A DNA stretch of 64,000 nt from Meishania litoralis (GCF_042611095.1 NZ_JBHFPV010000001.1:1178001-1242000); one strand, 5' to 3'; positions 51,465-60,427 are shown, counted from the first letter of the stretch. Translations and numbers: made by a program. The notes: generated by a model from the sequence alone, not told the origin.

Positions 51465-53243
51465 TCAATCGGAAATTCGTTCCATCTCGACCCAAAAAGG
51501 AAAAATTCTTTTTGAATCGGAAACATAGAAAGGCACAAGGTCGCATGTCATGCTCGCCAAGGAAACATTTTTCATTTCCAAGAAATCGATTCCTGTTCGG
51601 TCATTTTCAAACTGGTTGATGGTCGTTCCGGTTTCGAGAAACATTTTACCCTTTTCGGCCAGAGGTTCTATAAACTTGAACTTGATGTTATAGTGCCCTT
51701 GATCGATCTGTACGGCCCATTTGCCATATATTTCTTCTTGGGCCCAAATGCCACGCTCGCCACCTGCATCGTTTCGATTCAAGAACACAGGATTCTCATG
51801 CTCGGTCCCGATATGGATGCGCGGTGGGTCAATCAAATTCTTGGAAGTCGTTAATTCTTTATAGTGAGTTTCCATTTCGGCCATCAAACTCGATGCGATG
51901 TTCACATTTTCGGCAACAATATTTTGTTGTTCGTAAGGATCTTTGTGCACATCAAAAAGTTCGAAGTCCTCGGGTTTTGCATTATAATTCGTATGCCCTA
52001 CAAGCTTATAATTGCCTTTTTGTAGCGATATATTATAATATTTTTCAGGATAATGTCTCGTCCAATATGAAAAAAAAGGCCTTTCAGACCAAGTCTCGTT
52101 TTTACCGATCAATAACGGCACAAGGCTTCTACCATCGATTTTTCGATCTAGTGGCATTTTTATTTTACAAATTTCGGCCAAGGTAGGTAGTATGTCGATA
52201 TGGGCAGTCAAAGGCTCAATGTCACGCTTGCCCTTGATGAGTTTTGGATATTGCAGAAAAAACGGTACGCGAGTGCCGCCGCGGTAAACACTGCCTTTTC
52301 GACCGCGCATACCCGCCACATACCTCATTTGTTGGGGGCCATTGTCGGTCATGAAAATAACCAGTGTATTATCGGCTATACGTAGTTCTTTCAGTTTGTC
52401 GAGCAGCTTACCCACATTGTCATCGATATTACTGACCATGGCATATACCTTTCTAGCATCTTCCTTGTTTTTTTCGCTCATTTCGACAAAGGGCCTTCCA
52501 TCGTCGAAACCAATGGCGGGGTCGATACCTTTGTACATATTGTAGTACTTCTCGGGTACCTGAAGCGGTGTATGTGGCGCATTGAACGAGAGATAGCAAA
52601 AAAATGGTGCGTTTTTATTCTCAGTAATGAATTTCATCGCTTCATTTGCGAATATGTCACTGCAATACCCTTGATATGGTTCTTGTTTTCCGTTGTGCCA
52701 TAGCACGGGGTCAAAATAACTGCTATCACCCTTAAACCAAGTCGTGAAATCACCTACCTGCCCCATACCCCCAGAGAGATGGATGACCGATTCATCGAAG
52801 CCCTGGTCATTGGGCCTTGAAGGATAGCTGTCACCCAAATGCCATTTTCCAAAAATACCTGTACGGTAATCGGCTTGCTTTAACAATTCGGCTATAGTCA
52901 CTTCTGTGGATGCCATGATGGCACCACCATTGTAAGTATCCCTTATTCCGGTGCGTAGCGAATAACGCCCGGTCATCAAGCTAGAACGGGTAGGGGCACA
53001 GACCGGTGATACATGAAAATTATTGAAACGAACACCGGCTTTGGCGAAAGCGTCAATATTCGGAGTTTTTATATGGGGATTACCGGTAATGCCGAGATCA
53101 CCATAACCTTGATCATCGGTTATTATAATGATTATGTTCGGTCGTTCTACCTGCTGTGCAAAGACGGCAAGAACGTACACTAGCGCAAAAAAGGTCAAAA
53201 CGATATTGCGCGTATTTTTTTTGTTTTGAATCCTTTTTTTCAT
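51465..53243 (-). CDS. Exported arylsulfatase (sulfatase family)
   Basis: Start at the ATG 53243 (MKKRIQNKKN); a codon 15 bp upstream is also in frame. The 592-residue enzyme has a signal peptide (cleaved near VFAQQ), then RPNIIIIITDDQGYGDLG (metal Asp pair) and the CAPTR motif at 82-86, whose Cys is converted to formylglycine (a sulfatase-maturing enzyme must act on it). The later KWHLGDS and PHTPLQVP segments are standard. It cleaves a sulfate ester of a sugar or aryl compound outside the cytoplasm. It sits between two paralogous propeller genes, 37-39 bp from each. Confidence 0.93.
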   Translation of the reverse strand: MKKRIQNKKNTRNIVLTFFALVYVLAVFAQQVERPNIIIIITDDQGYGDLGITGNPHIKTPNIDAFAKAGVRFNNFHVSPVCAPTRSSLMTGRYSLRTGIRDTYNGGAIMASTEVTIAELLKQADYRTGIFGKWHLGDSYPSRPNDQGFDESVIHLSGGMGQVGDFTTWFKGDSSYFDPVLWHNGKQEPYQGYCSDIFANEAMKFITENKNAPFFCYLSFNAPHTPLQVPEKYYNMYKGIDPAIGFDDGRPFVEMSEKNKEDARKVYAMVSNIDDNVGKLLDKLKELRIADNTLVIFMTDNGPQQMRYVAGMRGRKGSVYRGGTRVPFFLQYPKLIKGKRDIEPLTAHIDILPTLAEICKIKMPLDRKIDGRSLVPLLIGKNETWSERPFFSYWTRHYPEKYYNISLQKGNYKLVGHTNYNAKPEDFELFDVHKDPYEQQNIVAENVNIASSLMAEMETHYKELTTSKNLIDPPRIHIGTEHENPVFLNRNDAGGERGIWAQEEIYGKWAVQIDQGHYNIKFKFIEPLAEKGKMFLETGTTINQFENDRTGIDFLEMKNVSLASMTCDLVPFYVSDSKRIFPFWVEMERISD

Positions 53244-53282
53244 GGCCCTACATTGCACAGACTATACTCCGATATTGTTAAT

Positions 53283-56200
53283 TCAATCTTCGATGGATAG
53301 ATATTTTAACTTCAAACTATTGAACGCCTCATTGAAAGCGCCGATTTCTTGATCTACCAGCTCGTCGAAAGATATTAACTGTGCATTTATTTTTGAGGTC
53401 AGTTCGTCTTTGACGGCAATATCTTGCGCCGTAGGCGGAAAATCATCCAAAGCAACCAAACTGTTCAGATGTCCTATTTTATTGGTCAATCGAATCGGAA
53501 AATTCAATGGGTCTTGCCCACTTCGATTCTTGGTCTGATACAGGGCCTTTTCGACCTCACTGAATTTATCCTTCATCTTTTTGGCCTTCTCGACAAGATC
53601 TTTCGTACGGTCGTCACCCTTATACTGTTCGGTAAAGGCATCGAGCTGATCGTTGATCTTACGGATTTTTTTGATGGACTGGTGTGCCTTGTCGACCGTG
53701 GCATTTACCTCGGTAACGAAATCGTATTGTTTCTGCATATCTTCGACGGTCGCTTCTGCCCGCGGATCAGGAACAATCTTGAATTCTTGGGTCTGGTCCG
53801 TTCCGTTAACGTTGAGAGAAACCTTATAACTACCGGGAACTGCTTTGGCGCCATTAAAATTGGCCCACCAGAATATCATCCCGGGAAGTTTTTCGGCTCC
53901 TTTGCCACGTGTGTCCCAGACATGGGTGTTACCGCCTTTTTTAACCTCTAGCTTTTTGTCCTTGTCTTTTGACGCATTACTGAAAGAGCTCAAAGTATCG
54001 CCTTTCATATTGAAATAAGTAAGGCTGATACTATCTTTTTCAGAAAGATCTTTAAGGTAAAAATGGGTCACTACACCGTTCGGGGGATTTTGTCCTTCGG
54101 TCTTCGATGGCGTCTTTCGGGCATCTCCTTTTGTACGATAGGCATCCTTGGGTTTATACAAAATAGCATGGGCATTTTGATTCGCCTTATCAGCTTGATG
54201 AATTACGGAAAGGTCATCGATCATCCAAAGACTTCGTCCTTGGGTAGCTACTATCAAACTATTCTCCTTGATTGTCAAATCGGTTATGGGCACTATCGGA
54301 AGGTTCATCTGAAACGGACCCCAACTAGCTCCGTCATCGAACGAAATATACATTCCGGTTTCGGTACCTGCATAGAGTAAGCCCTTTTGCTGTGGGTCTT
54401 CACGAACGACACGGGTAAAATGTTCCGATGGTATACCGTTCGTTATTTTTTTCCATGTCTTTCCGTAATCGGTCGTTTTGTACAAATAGGGCTGAAAGTC
54501 GCCCAACTTATATCGGGTAGCCGCCACATAGCAAGTGCCCTCGTCAAAGGCGGATGGTTCGATGCTGTTGACCATGTTCCATTCGGGCATGATATCAGGA
54601 GTCACATTGTTCCAGGTTTGCCCACCATCTTGGGTCACATGGATCAACCCATCATCACTACCGACCCAAATCAATCCTTCTTTCAACGGACTCTCATTGG
54701 CCGCAAAAATAGTACAGTAATATTCCACACCGGTATTATCCTGTGTAATCGGCCCTCCACTTGACACCAACTTATCGGGGTCGTTGCGCGTAAGGTCGTC
54801 ACTTAAAAGTTTCCAGCTTTGTCCTTCATTTGTCGAAAGGTGTACATGGTTCGAAAAGGTGTACAGTTTTTTTGGGTCGTGCTTACTGAACATAATGGGA
54901 AAATTCCATTGAAAGCGGTATTTCATACCTTCGGCACCATAACCCATTGGATTGTCGGGCCACACATTGATCCCACGCACGGTACCCGTTTTATGGTTGA
55001 CACGGGTCAAAAATCCTCCATAGCTTCCACCATAAACAATGTCGTTATTGTTAGGGTCTACGGCAATATGCGCCGATTCTCCGCCGGCCGTCTCTTCCCA
55101 ATCGTCCTCACTGATTCCAAAGCCATCACTGCGATGATTGATCCTAATGGTAGAGTTGTCTTGCTGGGCCACATAAATTCTATAAGGTGTGGCATTATCA
55201 GTGGTAACCCGGTAAAACTGTGCGGTAGGTTGATTGTAGTAGGTGCTCCACGTTTCGCCCCCGTCATACGAAATCTGCGCACCCCCATCATCTCCGATAA
55301 TCATCCTTTTCCCATTCTCGGGAGCGATCCAAAGATCGTGATGGTCACCGTGCGGGGCATTGAACGTGTTGAAGGTATTGCCGCCATCTGTGGACTTGTG
55401 ATAGTTCACGTTCAGAACGTACACCACATTCTCGTCTTCGGTATCGGCGTACACGCGGGTATAATACCAAGCCCTTTGGCGTAATTTTCTTTCGCTATTG
55501 ACCTGTGTCCATTTTTTGCCACCATCGTCACTGCGATACAATCCTCCTTTTTCCTTATTCTCGACGATTGCCCAAACACGTTCTGAATTCTTGGGCGATA
55601 CGGTGACCCCAATGATGCCCAAGGTATCTTTTGGGAAACCCTCGTTCTTTGAAATCTCCTTCCAGGTCTCACCGCTATCCGTACTTTTCCATAGGGCACT
55701 TCCGTCTCCGCCGCTACTTAAACTATATGGCGTACGTTTGGCACGCCATGAAGAGGCATAAATGATTCTAGGGTTGTTCGGATCCAAGACTAGATCGACA
55801 AAACCCGATTGGTCATTGACGAATAATTTTTTCGACCATGTCTGGCCTCCATCGGTACTTTTATAAATGCCCCGGTCATCGGTAGGTTTGTAGATGTTGC
55901 CCAAAACCGCTGCATAAACGATATTGTGGTCCTTCGGATGGATTCGGATACGTGGCACATGACGGCTATTCTTCAACCCGGCCGAGGTCCATGTCTTTCC
56001 GGCATCCTCGGTTCTCCAGATTCCATACCCCGAGGATACATTTCCCCGAAGTGTTTTTTCGCCTCCCCCGACATAAATGACGTTAGGGTCACTTTGGGCG
56101 ACCTCAACGGCGCCGATACTTCCACCGAAATAGCCATCGGAAATATTTTCCCAAGTTCGGCCTCCATCGGTCGTTTTCCATACGCCACCGCCAGTAGCCC

Positions 56201-56420
56201 CGAAATAAAAAAGGTTCGGTTCGCCGGGTACTCCTGTCACGGCTGCGGAGCGCCCCCCACGAAAAGGACCGACCAAACGATATTCCAGACTTGAGTACAA
56301 AGCCTCGGGTACTTGTGAAACCGGCGTGTTCGTTTTTTTACGACGTTGTGCGCCGGTATTTATTGGTGCTAGCAAAAAGAGGAGCAAACAAAGGCATGCC
56401 CAAGTGTAATATTTTCTCAT
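53283..56420 (-). CDS. Secreted VPS10/sortilin-like BNR-repeat protein
   Basis: Protein of 1045 residues with a signal peptide (about 1-24, ending NTGAQ) and Asp-box/BNR propeller blades (KTTDGGRTWENI, STDGGQTWSK, SDDGGKKWTQV, TYDGGETWSTYY-like). A C-terminal helical segment (ATVEDMQKQYDFVTEV and following) resembles the paralogue at 48305, with which it shares RLVGPFRGGRS and the TAQFYRV region. It is the first gene of the three-gene set propeller-sulfatase-propeller. The target is not known, but the sulfatase next door suggests sulfated glycans. Confidence 0.88.
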   Translation of the reverse strand: MRKYYTWACLCLLLFLLAPINTGAQRRKKTNTPVSQVPEALYSSLEYRLVGPFRGGRSAAVTGVPGEPNLFYFGATGGGVWKTTDGGRTWENISDGYFGGSIGAVEVAQSDPNVIYVGGGEKTLRGNVSSGYGIWRTEDAGKTWTSAGLKNSRHVPRIRIHPKDHNIVYAAVLGNIYKPTDDRGIYKSTDGGQTWSKKLFVNDQSGFVDLVLDPNNPRIIYASSWRAKRTPYSLSSGGDGSALWKSTDSGETWKEISKNEGFPKDTLGIIGVTVSPKNSERVWAIVENKEKGGLYRSDDGGKKWTQVNSERKLRQRAWYYTRVYADTEDENVVYVLNVNYHKSTDGGNTFNTFNAPHGDHHDLWIAPENGKRMIIGDDGGAQISYDGGETWSTYYNQPTAQFYRVTTDNATPYRIYVAQQDNSTIRINHRSDGFGISEDDWEETAGGESAHIAVDPNNNDIVYGGSYGGFLTRVNHKTGTVRGINVWPDNPMGYGAEGMKYRFQWNFPIMFSKHDPKKLYTFSNHVHLSTNEGQSWKLLSDDLTRNDPDKLVSSGGPITQDNTGVEYYCTIFAANESPLKEGLIWVGSDDGLIHVTQDGGQTWNNVTPDIMPEWNMVNSIEPSAFDEGTCYVAATRYKLGDFQPYLYKTTDYGKTWKKITNGIPSEHFTRVVREDPQQKGLLYAGTETGMYISFDDGASWGPFQMNLPIVPITDLTIKENSLIVATQGRSLWMIDDLSVIHQADKANQNAHAILYKPKDAYRTKGDARKTPSKTEGQNPPNGVVTHFYLKDLSEKDSISLTYFNMKGDTLSSFSNASKDKDKKLEVKKGGNTHVWDTRGKGAEKLPGMIFWWANFNGAKAVPGSYKVSLNVNGTDQTQEFKIVPDPRAEATVEDMQKQYDFVTEVNATVDKAHQSIKKIRKINDQLDAFTEQYKGDDRTKDLVEKAKKMKDKFSEVEKALYQTKNRSGQDPLNFPIRLTNKIGHLNSLVALDDFPPTAQDIAVKDELTSKINAQLISFDELVDQEIGAFNEAFNSLKLKYLSIED

Positions 56421-56503
56421 TTAAGTTTGAATTAGCGTTCTCAATTAGTCAAGCTTAAATGTAAAAATAAATTCCTGCACTAGGGAATTTTAAGCTGTTA
56501 ATA

Positions 56504-57139
56504 TCAGGGTGTAAAAATTTTATTGCGTATCGCGTAGAGTACGAGTCCTATTCTATTCTTAACATTCAATTTTTCATGAAGGGAATCGCGATAGCCCTCT
56601 ATGGTCTTCGGACTTAGAAACATTGCTTCGGCAATTTCTTTGTAGGTCATTTCGGTGCAGGCAAGTTTCAAAAACTCGATTTCACGCTCCTTTAATTGTG
56701 TCTCGTTCGATTTTTGATGCAGCGTTCCTACCAAGATCTGAGTGACCGTATTGGTATGATAATACCCTTTTTCGGCGATTTGTATCAAGGCTTCCTCAAG
56801 AATTTCGCGCTCGGTATCCTTCATAAGATAACCTCTGGCACCCGCCCGCAACATTTGCAAAATGGTATTTTCATCTTCTTCAATGGAGAGTGCCAAAACT
56901 TTGATATTTGGGTAGTCTTCCCTCAGAATCTCAGAGGTCTCGATGCCGTTAAGAATGGGCATATTGATATCCATCAGCACAATATCGGGAATGTTCTTGG
57001 GGTCTTCCAATTTGTTCAAAAGTTCCTTGCCATTTTTGCAGATGTAAAGCGAGCTGAAGCCATCAAAACTTTGCACCAAGCTGCTTATCGCCTGCGAGAG
57101 CAGGGTATGGTCATCAACAATGGCAACGGAATACTTCAT
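56504..57139 (-). CDS. NarL/FixJ-family response regulator
   Basis: Start at the ATG 57139 (MKYSVAIVDDHTLL), 3 bp before the end of the kinase gene. The 211-residue protein has a receiver domain with VDDH and phospho-acceptor Asp57 in VLMDINMP, and a LuxR-type HTH at the end (LKEREIEFLKLACTEMTYKEIAEAM with SPKTIEGYRDSL). It should be phosphorylated by the adjacent HisKA_3 kinase. The GGGG-AAATACCCC palindromes at 22422 and 59505 could be its targets, but nothing shows this. Confidence 0.93.
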   Translation of the reverse strand: MKYSVAIVDDHTLLSQAISSLVQSFDGFSSLYICKNGKELLNKLEDPKNIPDIVLMDINMPILNGIETSEILREDYPNIKVLALSIEEDENTILQMLRAGARGYLMKDTEREILEEALIQIAEKGYYHTNTVTQILVGTLHQKSNETQLKEREIEFLKLACTEMTYKEIAEAMFLSPKTIEGYRDSLHEKLNVKNRIGLVLYAIRNKIFTP

Positions 57140-57140
57140 T

Positions 57141-57920
57141 TTATGCAAGCTGATTGGGTTTATGATTAAAATTATAGAGCAACCGTAACATAGTGCCACG
57201 ACCTTTTTCAGATTCGATCTGTAGGTCGGCGTTGATCAAACGTGCCCTGTTTTTCATGTTCTTGATCCCGATACCTGAAAAGTCGAGATTCTCATCAAAC
57301 CCTATGCCGTCATCATCGGCGGTGATGGTCAGGTTACCATCCATATAATCGATTCCGACGCAGAGTGTTGAGGCCTTCGAATGTTTTATGGTATTCGAAA
57401 AAAACTCCTGTAAAATACGGAAGATGATGACTTCTTCCTTTGGGTTCAAAGGCTTTGGCGTTCCATCGACCGTTAAGGAAGCATCAACAAATTGCAGCCG
57501 GTTGAAACGCTCGATTTCAAGTTCCAAAGCTTCTTCTAGGGAGAGGTTCTTCAAAGCTTCGGGATTAATCAATTTTGAGAGTACACGCAATTCCCTTATG
57601 GCCTTACCGATGGTATCGGAGGCTTCTTCAAGGCTTTTTGACTTGTCGGGTACCATTTGTACCTGAATCTTGGCCAAGGTCATCAACTGACCAATGTTGT
57701 CGTGCAACTCCCAGCTGATATTGCGCAGGGTTTCTTCACGAATCTCTATCTGTGTTTCCGAAAGTTCCCGCTCGTAGGTTTCCTTCGCCATGGCCTGTTC
57801 CAACAGTAGCGCATTCTTCCTTCTTAGAAAAAGAATGAATAAAACGACCACCGTAAGTGCCAAACAAATAGCTATTACGGAAAAGATGATCAGAAACGAT
57901 TGTACTTCTCCTTCGCCCAT
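57141..57920 (-). CDS. Short NarX-type sensor histidine kinase
   Basis: Protein of 259 residues with a single N-terminal membrane segment (FLIIFSVIAICLALTVVVLFI). A HisKA_3 dimerisation domain with NISWELHDNIGQLMTLAKIQVQM (phospho-His) is followed by an ATPase domain with IKHSKAST and DDDGIGF and a GIGIKNMKNRARLIN segment. There is no large sensor domain, so it may sense membrane state or take input from the adjacent membrane protein. Its 5' end overlaps the upstream membrane gene by 31 bp and its 3' end adjoins the response regulator. Confidence 0.92.
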   Translation of the reverse strand: MGEGEVQSFLIIFSVIAICLALTVVVLFILFLRRKNALLLEQAMAKETYERELSETQIEIREETLRNISWELHDNIGQLMTLAKIQVQMVPDKSKSLEEASDTIGKAIRELRVLSKLINPEALKNLSLEEALELEIERFNRLQFVDASLTVDGTPKPLNPKEEVIIFRILQEFFSNTIKHSKASTLCVGIDYMDGNLTITADDDGIGFDENLDFSGIGIKNMKNRARLINADLQIESEKGRGTMLRLLYNFNHKPNQLA

Positions 57921-58531
57921 TGAAATCCGATTATATAACAGCCATATAAAATTGAATTTAAAACCAAAATGATGATGCCAAAATACTTACCGCCAAAATT
58001 CAAGTTATGGGAAAGCAGCATCAACGGAATCATGCCCATATTGAAAAGCAGTAGGCCAGTCGATATCCAAAATGACAATTTGTGCTTTAAAATCAGAACT
58101 TCGTCGCCATAGAGTAATTGCCGAAAGTGAAACAAAGTGCAAATCATTGTTAACAAAGCACCGATGACAAAGGTATATTTATGATACCCGTCCCAACTTT
58201 CAAAAACAAAGTTCCAAACTGCAAAACCCGTAAAAAATATGGCAAATAACCATACTATTTTTCGTAAGGTCTTTTGTTCTAAAATGGACTGGTACCAGTA
58301 TAAATAGAACAAAAAAAGCACCAGCATATAAATGTTGTACACCCAGAAATTGCTACTTTCAAATGCATACCTCCAACTTCTACCAACAGTTTCAACAAGC
58401 ACGGTAAACCATAATAGATATACGAAATGGCGTTCAGTAGAATTTTTGTATTTATTAAAATGGTAGGTAGCGCAAATGGCCGCGATCCATTCTAAAATAC
58501 TGACCGAGAGAGTTAGATAAGAAACATCCAT
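57890..58531 (-). CDS. Multi-pass membrane protein of the TCS operon
   Basis: Protein of 213 residues with about six to seven hydrophobic helices and no long soluble part. It starts MDVSYLTLSVSILEWIAAICATYHF and has a LHFRQLLYGDEVLILK-like loop (TLFHFRQLLYGDEV) between helices. It is conserved-looking in Flavobacteria but no family is named. It overlaps the kinase gene by 31 bp and lies 4 bp after the upstream gene. A tight operon with the two-component system suggests it is the sensory input or a regulated partner. Confidence 0.65.
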   Translation of the reverse strand: MDVSYLTLSVSILEWIAAICATYHFNKYKNSTERHFVYLLWFTVLVETVGRSWRYAFESSNFWVYNIYMLVLFLFYLYWYQSILEQKTLRKIVWLFAIFFTGFAVWNFVFESWDGYHKYTFVIGALLTMICTLFHFRQLLYGDEVLILKHKLSFWISTGLLLFNMGMIPLMLLSHNLNFGGKYFGIIILVLNSILYGCYIIGFQWAKEKYNRF

Positions 58532-58535
58532 TTAA

Positions 58536-59066
58536 CTATTGCACATCATTTGGGGGATGTCCTCCACTTCCAAAATTCAATGCTTTTATGCCTCCCGCAG
58601 TTGACTGTATCGGAGCTACTGGAAAAAAGCCATTTGCTATTCGCGGTTTGCCCATGGTGGGCACCAAAACGACGGTCGAATAGCCCGGATCTGCCCTTGG
58701 ATCCCTACTATCTTGAGGATACGCCGCATAAAAAATACGGATGCCCATATCTTTGTAGCCTTTCTTCTCGCCCTCACTTTTTACGTAATCAATATATTGC
58801 TCCATAGTCTCCAAAGAAAACCAAAAATCACGTGTGTCAACCTTATCTAACATCGCATTGATGCTGTCGGCACGGGTTCTCACATATTCTTGCTGTAGTT
58901 GAGCTGCAAGTTTTAAGTCGATAGTTTGTTCAGGCGGTGCAATCTCTTTACGATCTTCTTGACCATCATCCAATGGTCCGCGAAACATGAAGGCAAAGAT
59001 GAGCAGACCGATGATAATGGCCGCCATTGCGCCAACGAGGGTGTTGTTGTTTTTGTTTTCTCTCAT
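58536..59066 (-). CDS. Single-pass membrane hypothetical protein
   Basis: Protein of 176 residues with an N-terminal membrane helix (TLVGAMAAIIIGLLIFAFMF). The extracytoplasmic part has a helix rich in Gln/Arg (AAQLQQEYVRTRADSINAML), FWFSLETMEQYIDYVKSEGEKKG and the MGIRIFYAAYPQD element; the tail is Gly/Pro-rich. No family recognised. First gene of the operon that continues through the membrane protein, kinase and regulator; a terminator at 59141-59178 separates it from the next small gene. Confidence 0.6.
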   Translation of the reverse strand: MRENKNNNTLVGAMAAIIIGLLIFAFMFRGPLDDGQEDRKEIAPPEQTIDLKLAAQLQQEYVRTRADSINAMLDKVDTRDFWFSLETMEQYIDYVKSEGEKKGYKDMGIRIFYAAYPQDSRDPRADPGYSTVVLVPTMGKPRIANGFFPVAPIQSTAGGIKALNFGSGGHPPNDVQ

Positions 59067-59140
59067 AATAAAGTTATTTAGATTATTGGTTAAGGGGAAC
59101 TAGGGTTACCGTAATTTACGAATTGTTGACATATTAAAAG

Positions 59141-59178
59141 AAAAAGCCCAGCGATGGCATAGCAATCGTGGGCTTTTT
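59141..59178 (-). terminator. Bidirectional-type terminator
   Basis: AAAAAGCCCAGCGAT (59141-59155) pairs with ATCGTGGGCTTTTT (59165-59178), giving a 14-bp stem with one bulged G and a 9-base loop. Both flanks carry A/T runs. It lies between the small membrane gene (stop 59225) and the operon starting at 59066. Confidence 0.8.
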
Positions 59179-59224
59179 GAGGTTAGTGTCTATCGTAAAG
59201 TCTTCCATTGGGGGAAATTTTGAT

Positions 59225-59341
59225 CTATCCGGCCATATTCATCAGACCAATGATAAAAAAGACTATTCCCAGTGCCGCCATTCCCAATAATAAGGTGTAA
59301 TGAATCGTTTGAATCAATTTTTCTCCGAAGTGGGTTTCCAT
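59225..59341 (-). CDS. 38-residue single-helix membrane protein
   Basis: Start at the ATG 59341 (METHFGEKLIQTIHYTLLLG); the frame is open further upstream but without membrane-protein character. One helix (TLLLGMAALGIVFFIIGLM) is preceded by a mixed-charge N-terminus. Likely a small membrane protein of unknown role. The GGGGTATTTGCCCCCC element (59505-59520) lies about 165 bp upstream and a strong terminator follows. Confidence 0.55.
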   Translation of the reverse strand: METHFGEKLIQTIHYTLLLGMAALGIVFFIIGLMNMAG

Positions 59342-59504
59342 AGGTTCTCTAGTTTTGGGTTTAACACTACGAATATACACGATTTGCGGACCCAAAAAAC
59401 ACGACCTTATTTGTCCTACAAACATCTTTTAATCTTAAAAAACTTATAATCAGTATATTATAATTTTTTCTTACAAGACTTTGGGTCATGGAACGGGGCA
59501 AAAA

Positions 59505-59520
59505 GGGGTATTTGCCCCCC
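59505..59520. promoter_or_regulatory. Near-palindromic GGGGTATTTGCCCCCC site
   Basis: A 16-bp element; the reverse complement GGGGGCAAATACCCC agrees with the site at 22422-22436 in 13 of 15 positions. It lies 164 bp upstream of the small membrane gene at 59341 and about 65 bp downstream of the TlpA-like gene. The element may be a shared operator of two distant small membrane/lipoprotein genes. Confidence 0.45.
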
Positions 59521-59583
59521 TTGAAAAACAGCATTCTAAAGGTGGTTCGTGCAGCGGTTCAATTCTAGGGATAATTGGTGAAA

Positions 59584-60159
59584 TTATTTTTGCCCTACCC
59601 TGATTAAAGCATCGAAAATGGCCCTTGCTTTTTTGCTGTTCCAATCCGTAGCCCCGGTCTCATTAATTAATATCTTTCCATTGGCATCGATGACATAATT
59701 AGTGGGAATACTGCGTGCGTACAACTTTTCGGGCGGGGCCATTAATGGACTATAAACAGGCAGGTTATAATGCTTTTCTCTTAAAAACCCTCTCACCACA
59801 TCGGGGTCCTCATTTGTAAGCAATATAAAATCCACTTGATTTCCATAGTCTTCGTACAATTCTTGAATACTCGGCAATTCGGCAATACAGGGTGGGCACC
59901 ATGTTGCCCAATAGCTGATAAAGACGGGATTGCCGAAACCTATTTCAATCGATGTCGATTTACCTTTAAGATCCTGTAGCTCATATGAAAAGGGTTGCAA
60001 TCGGGTTTGATCTTCTCTATCCAGTTCTGAGGGAGAGAATAGCTGTACCCTGACCTTGTTCACGGCCAACTGCAATACACTACGGGTCTGTGGGATTATA
60101 AGTAAAACAATAAAAATCGCGAATATGATATTCGACGGTGTAAGTGTCTTCTTTTTCAT
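59584..60159 (-). CDS. TlpA-like membrane-anchored thioredoxin
   Basis: Protein of 191 residues with a membrane anchor (IIFAIFIVLLIIPQT) and a periplasmic thioredoxin-like domain. The active site is WCPPC (Cys88, Cys91) in VFISYWATWCPPCIAELPS, with the cis-Pro segment in SIPTNYVIDANG. TlpA/ResA-type proteins reduce disulfides in the periplasm, for example in apocytochrome c maturation; no cytochrome gene is adjacent. The TlpA assignment fits the motif and length better than a DsbA one. Confidence 0.9.
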   Translation of the reverse strand: MKKKTLTPSNIIFAIFIVLLIIPQTRSVLQLAVNKVRVQLFSPSELDREDQTRLQPFSYELQDLKGKSTSIEIGFGNPVFISYWATWCPPCIAELPSIQELYEDYGNQVDFILLTNEDPDVVRGFLREKHYNLPVYSPLMAPPEKLYARSIPTNYVIDANGKILINETGATDWNSKKARAIFDALIRVGQK

Positions 60160-60182
60160 GTGCTCATTTTTATTGTTATTTA

Positions 60183-60200
60183 TCCCGATAGCTATCGGGA
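60183..60200. repeat. 18-bp palindrome, copy 1
   Basis: TCCCGATAGCTATCGGGA, perfectly self-complementary, located 23 bp before the TlpA-like gene start on the minus strand. An identical 18-bp copy is at 60396-60413. The pair may be an operator pair or copies of a short palindromic repeat family. Confidence 0.6.
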
Positions 60201-60395
60201 GTCATATACCACCTTTGATGTTCAAAATAATCATTCCGCCGTCTGTTTAATGATGAATTTAAACATGCGGTTTCATTTTTGAAAATTACTTATTTCTTTA
60301 TCGTGCGACGCCATTTTCGGCATTAGTATATGAATGTCTTTTTCACAGACCCTTAACACCCCATTTCAGCGGAAAACACTACTTTAAAGTCCATC

Positions 60396-60413
60396 TCCCG
60401 ATAGCTATCGGGA
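60396..60413. repeat. 18-bp palindrome, copy 2
   Basis: Identical TCCCGATAGCTATCGGGA, 14 bp before the aldo/keto reductase ATG at 60428. It sits over the expected leader of that gene and is followed by AAAAAA. The interval 60201-60395 between copies has no terminal repeats of its own. Confidence 0.6.
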
Positions 60414-60427
60414 AAAAACCGATTGTG

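Noticed and set aside
51428..51538. Longer N-terminus of the propeller protein
   Set aside because: The 37 extra codons overlap the sulfatase gene and lack signal-peptide character, which begins at 51427.
60183..60413. Palindromes as terminal repeats of a small mobile element
   Set aside because: The sequences just inside the two copies do not match each other as inverted repeats, no target-site duplication is visible, and the interval holds divergent promoter leaders.
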